The position numbers were made by a program, and so were the translations under genes. A stretch of DNA of 7,655 bases from an uncultured Campylobacter sp. (lineage in GTDB: Bacteria; Campylobacterota; Campylobacteria; Campylobacterales; Campylobacteraceae). The notes beneath the pieces were generated by a model. That model saw nothing but the letters and a program-made list of their open reading frames with translations. It was not told where the DNA came from and searched no databases. This document shows positions 6,234 to 7,655 of this stretch, in pieces (the stretch's first letter is position 1; every line of letters starts with the position of its first letter). The DNA is taken from the NCBI RefSeq assembly GCF_938045225.1, contig NZ_CALINL010000051.1, positions 1 to 7,655 on the forward strand. The letters are read 5' to 3'.

Positions 6234-7196
6234 ATGGCTAAAAAAGGCGGACTAGGGCGTGGACTAGAAGCGATTTTGGGTGATGTAGAGCTTGCGTACA
6301 AAGCTGAGCTAAACGAGGGCAACAGCGATATAGTAAAGGATATTGATCTAGACCTGATCGTCGAAAACCCGTATCAACCGCGTAAAAATTTCGACGAAAC
6401 GGCGCTAAGAGAGCTTAGCGAAAGTATCAAAAGACACGGTCTTATCCAGCCGATAATCGTTATAGAAAAAGACGGCGAATATATGCTGATTGCGGGCGAG
6501 AGGAGATTTCGCGCGACTAAACTGCTTGGCGAAAGCAAGATAAAAGCCATAGTCGCCGACATCGAAAGCCAAAGCCTTCGCGAACTAGCACTCATAGAAA
6601 ATATCCAAAGAGAAGACTTAAATCCGATCGAGCTCGCAAATTCCTACAAAGAGCTGATAGATGAATACAAAATCACGCAGGACGGGCTCGCAAACATCAT
6701 CCACAAAAGCAGGGTTCAGATAACAAATACGATGCGACTTTTGAGCCTTAGTGCCGTGACCCAGGAGTATATAAAAGAAGGCAAACTAACGCAAGGGCAC
6801 GCTAAAGTCATCGTAGGTCTTGAGCCAAACGACGAAAAAACGGCAGTCGATACTATAATTGGACAACGCCTTAGCGTGCGCGAGACTGAAAATCTGGTAA
6901 AAAATTTAAAAAATAAAACAATCAGAGAAATGAATTGGGAAGTAGCTAATGAAACAAAAACTTTAAATACTGGAAATTATCAAATAAAAATGATAAAGTA
7001 TATAGGTGAAAAAATTGGACTTAATAGTTTGAGTCCTGTCTTAGAGGAAGCTGCTTTTTTAAGATTAAATAATCCAGAAGACTCTTTACAAAGTTTAGCA
7101 GATATGATAAACATATCTAAGTCTGGAATAAGAAATCGTTTTAGAAGAATAGAGGAAATATACAATTCTCTCTTAGAAGAAGAAAAAAATAGTTAG
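6234..7196 (+). CDS. parB: ParB N-terminal and central domains joined in frame to a foreign C-terminus
   Basis: ParB (Spo0J) binds parS sites, spreads on DNA as a CTP-dependent clamp, and stimulates ParA. Residues 1 to about 225 are a convincing epsilonproteobacterial ParB: an N-terminal tail contacting ParA (GLGRGLEAIL, 6-15), ENPYQPRKNF (44-53), the CTP-binding and arginine-patch motif AGERRFRA (87-94), ENIQREDLNP (122-131) and a helix-turn-helix near 148-172. The C-terminal dimerisation domain that should follow is missing. Instead, residues from about 227 to 320 match the WhiA DNA-binding domain. The frame is continuous, but GC content drops sharply at the same point and the downstream gene is also foreign. 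The 320-residue length is only slightly above normal, so length alone would hide the problem. The N-terminal identity is sure; the protein as written probably does not exist in any cell. Confidence 0.85.
   Translation: MAKKGGLGRGLEAILGDVELAYKAELNEGNSDIVKDIDLDLIVENPYQPRKNFDETALRELSESIKRHGLIQPIIVIEKDGEYMLIAGERRFRATKLLGESKIKAIVADIESQSLRELALIENIQREDLNPIELANSYKELIDEYKITQDGLANIIHKSRVQITNTMRLLSLSAVTQEYIKEGKLTQGHAKVIVGLEPNDEKTAVDTIIGQRLSVRETENLVKNLKNKTIREMNWEVANETKTLNTGNYQIKMIKYIGEKIGLNSLSPVLEEAAFLRLNNPEDSLQSLADMINISKSGIRNRFRRIEEIYNSLLEEEKNS
6900..6929. other. probable chimeric junction, Campylobacter to AT-rich genome
   Basis: Within this A-rich stretch (only A and T from 6900 to 6918) the protein changes from ParB to WhiA and the base composition changes with it. 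The 120 bases before 6900 are about 48% GC. The 60-base blocks after 6960 are 22, 32 and 28% GC. A low-complexity run shared by two genomes is a typical place for an assembler or an amplification polymerase to switch templates. The exact breakpoint cannot be set closer than about 20 bases. Confidence 0.75.
6912..7196 (+). CDS. whiA: 3' fragment of whiA (C-terminal helix-turn-helix domain)
   Basis: WhiA is a DNA-binding protein of Gram-positive bacteria and some relatives, built from a LAGLIDADG-like N-terminal domain and a C-terminal helix-turn-helix. Only the last 93 or so codons are here. Recognisable family features are NWEVANETKTL (residues 235-245 of the joined frame, the NCExANxxKT region), YIGEKIGL (256-263), LEEAAFLRLNNPEDSLQSLA (270-289) and the helix-turn-helix ISKSGIRNRFRRIEEI (294-309), which matches the family's KSGVNHRLRKI pattern. 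The preceding two thirds of the gene and its own start are replaced by parB. Epsilonproteobacteria are not known to carry whiA. The AT-rich codon use (AGA, TTA, ATA) continues into ribF, 14 bases downstream, so this fragment and ribF belong to one original genome, probably a Fusobacterium relative. Confidence 0.75.
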   Translation, partial: NKTIREMNWEVANETKTLNTGNYQIKMIKYIGEKIGLNSLSPVLEEAAFLRLNNPEDSLQSLADMINISKSGIRNRFRRIEEIYNSLLEEEKNS

Positions 7197-7210
7197 GAGT
7201 AATAAAAATA

Positions 7211-7655
7211 ATGATAGTGGTAAATGATATATTGACAACAGATATTGATTTTAATGATACTTATGTAGCTATAGGAAATTTTGATGGAGTGCACTATGGA
7301 CATAAAAAACTTATAAAAGAAGCTATAAAAGCAGCTAGAGAGAATGGAAAACAAGCTGTTGTATTTACTTTTGAAAAACATCCTATGGAAGTACTATTTC
7401 CTGAGAGAAAATTTGAATATATAAATACAAATGAAGAAAAATTATATCTTCTTGAATCTTTAGGTGTAGATGTTGTTATAATGCAAAAGCTTGATAAAGA
7501 CTTTTTAGAATATACTCCTTTAGAATTTGTTAGAATTTTGAAAAATAAATTGAAAGTAAAAGAAATTTTTATAGGTTTTAATTTTTCTTTTGGTAAAGGT
7601 GGAGTTGGTAAGGCAGAAGACTTGGAGTATCTTGCTGAAGTTCATAATATAAAAG
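7211..7655 (+). CDS. ribF: bifunctional riboflavin kinase/FAD synthetase, 5' part only
   Basis: RibF phosphorylates riboflavin to FMN and adenylates FMN to FAD. The window holds the first 148 codons of a protein normally near 300 residues, which covers much of the N-terminal FAD synthetase (nucleotidyltransferase) domain. Its HxGH-type motif appears as NFDGVHYGH (23-31), followed by FTFEKHP (52-58) and the flavin/ATP loop GFNFSFGKGGVGK (122-134). The riboflavin kinase domain would lie beyond the window edge. AGGAG at 7195-7199 overlaps the upstream stop codon and sits 11 bases before the ATG. The sequence is strongly AT-rich, with AGA as the only arginine codon, unlike the Campylobacter genes upstream. 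C. jejuni has atpF' after parB, so this neighbour supports a foreign origin for everything after about 6920. Confidence 0.9.
   Translation, partial: MIVVNDILTTDIDFNDTYVAIGNFDGVHYGHKKLIKEAIKAARENGKQAVVFTFEKHPMEVLFPERKFEYINTNEEKLYLLESLGVDVVIMQKLDKDFLEYTPLEFVRILKNKLKVKEIFIGFNFSFGKGGVGKAEDLEYLAEVHNIK

Noticed and set aside
6234..7196. a genuinely new ParB-WhiA fusion partition protein
   Set aside because: The composition step, the foreign downstream gene, the A-rich breakpoint and the loss of the ParB dimerisation domain all fit a chimeric sequence better than an evolved fusion.
1..7655. CRISPR array, tRNA, rRNA, insertion sequence or prophage genes
   Set aside because: No regularly spaced repeats, tRNA-like folds, transposase motifs or paired terminal inverted repeats were seen on either strand.

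Overview
Almost all of this window (1 to about 6900) reads as chromosome of a Campylobacter species, most like the moderately GC-rich oral species around C. showae and C. rectus. The evidence is the conserved order rplU, rpmA, obg, fmt, birA, parA, parB, which from memory matches the C. jejuni order apart from a missing proB. Also supporting it are abundant AAATTTG/CAAATTT words, a periplasmic di-haem cytochrome c peroxidase, and short Shine-Dalgarno sequences with some TTG starts. The species assignment is an inference.

Layout, all genes on the + strand. 159-1193 is an exported di-haem cytochrome c peroxidase with its own hairpin. 1345-1928 is rplU-rpmA, two 50S ribosomal proteins, closed by a clear rho-independent terminator at 1934-1952. 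1929-2190 is a non-coding gap holding a perfect palindrome, a pair of direct repeats and a TATAAT box. 2191-4565 is a tightly spaced set: obg (ribosome-associated GTPase), a small exported EF-hand protein where C. jejuni has proB, and fmt (initiator tRNA formylation). 4656-5291 is birA (biotin ligase without a repressor domain). 5448 onward is parA-parB, the chromosome segregation pair. Much of the block serves ribosome production and translation initiation, followed by segregation.

The striking event is near 6900-6930. The parB reading frame stays open but changes identity: its N-terminal 225 or so residues are a normal epsilonproteobacterial ParB, and the last 90 or so are the C-terminal helix-turn-helix domain of WhiA, a Firmicutes/Fusobacteria-type protein. 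GC content falls from about 48% to about 22-32% at the same place, and the next gene (7211 to the window end) is the start of an AT-rich ribF, not the atpF' gene expected after parB in Campylobacter. I read this as a chimeric join, most simply an assembly or amplification artefact between two co-resident bacteria (Campylobacter and probably a Fusobacterium relative), rather than a new fusion protein.

A second, subtler discontinuity covers about 3247-3950 (EF-hand gene plus the 5' third of fmt). It is about 40% GC and prefers CCA proline codons, while obg and the rest of fmt are about 55% GC and avoid CCA in fmt. This suggests recombination with, or misassembly of, a second Campylobacter-like lineage. 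I found no CRISPR array, tRNA, rRNA or insertion sequence.
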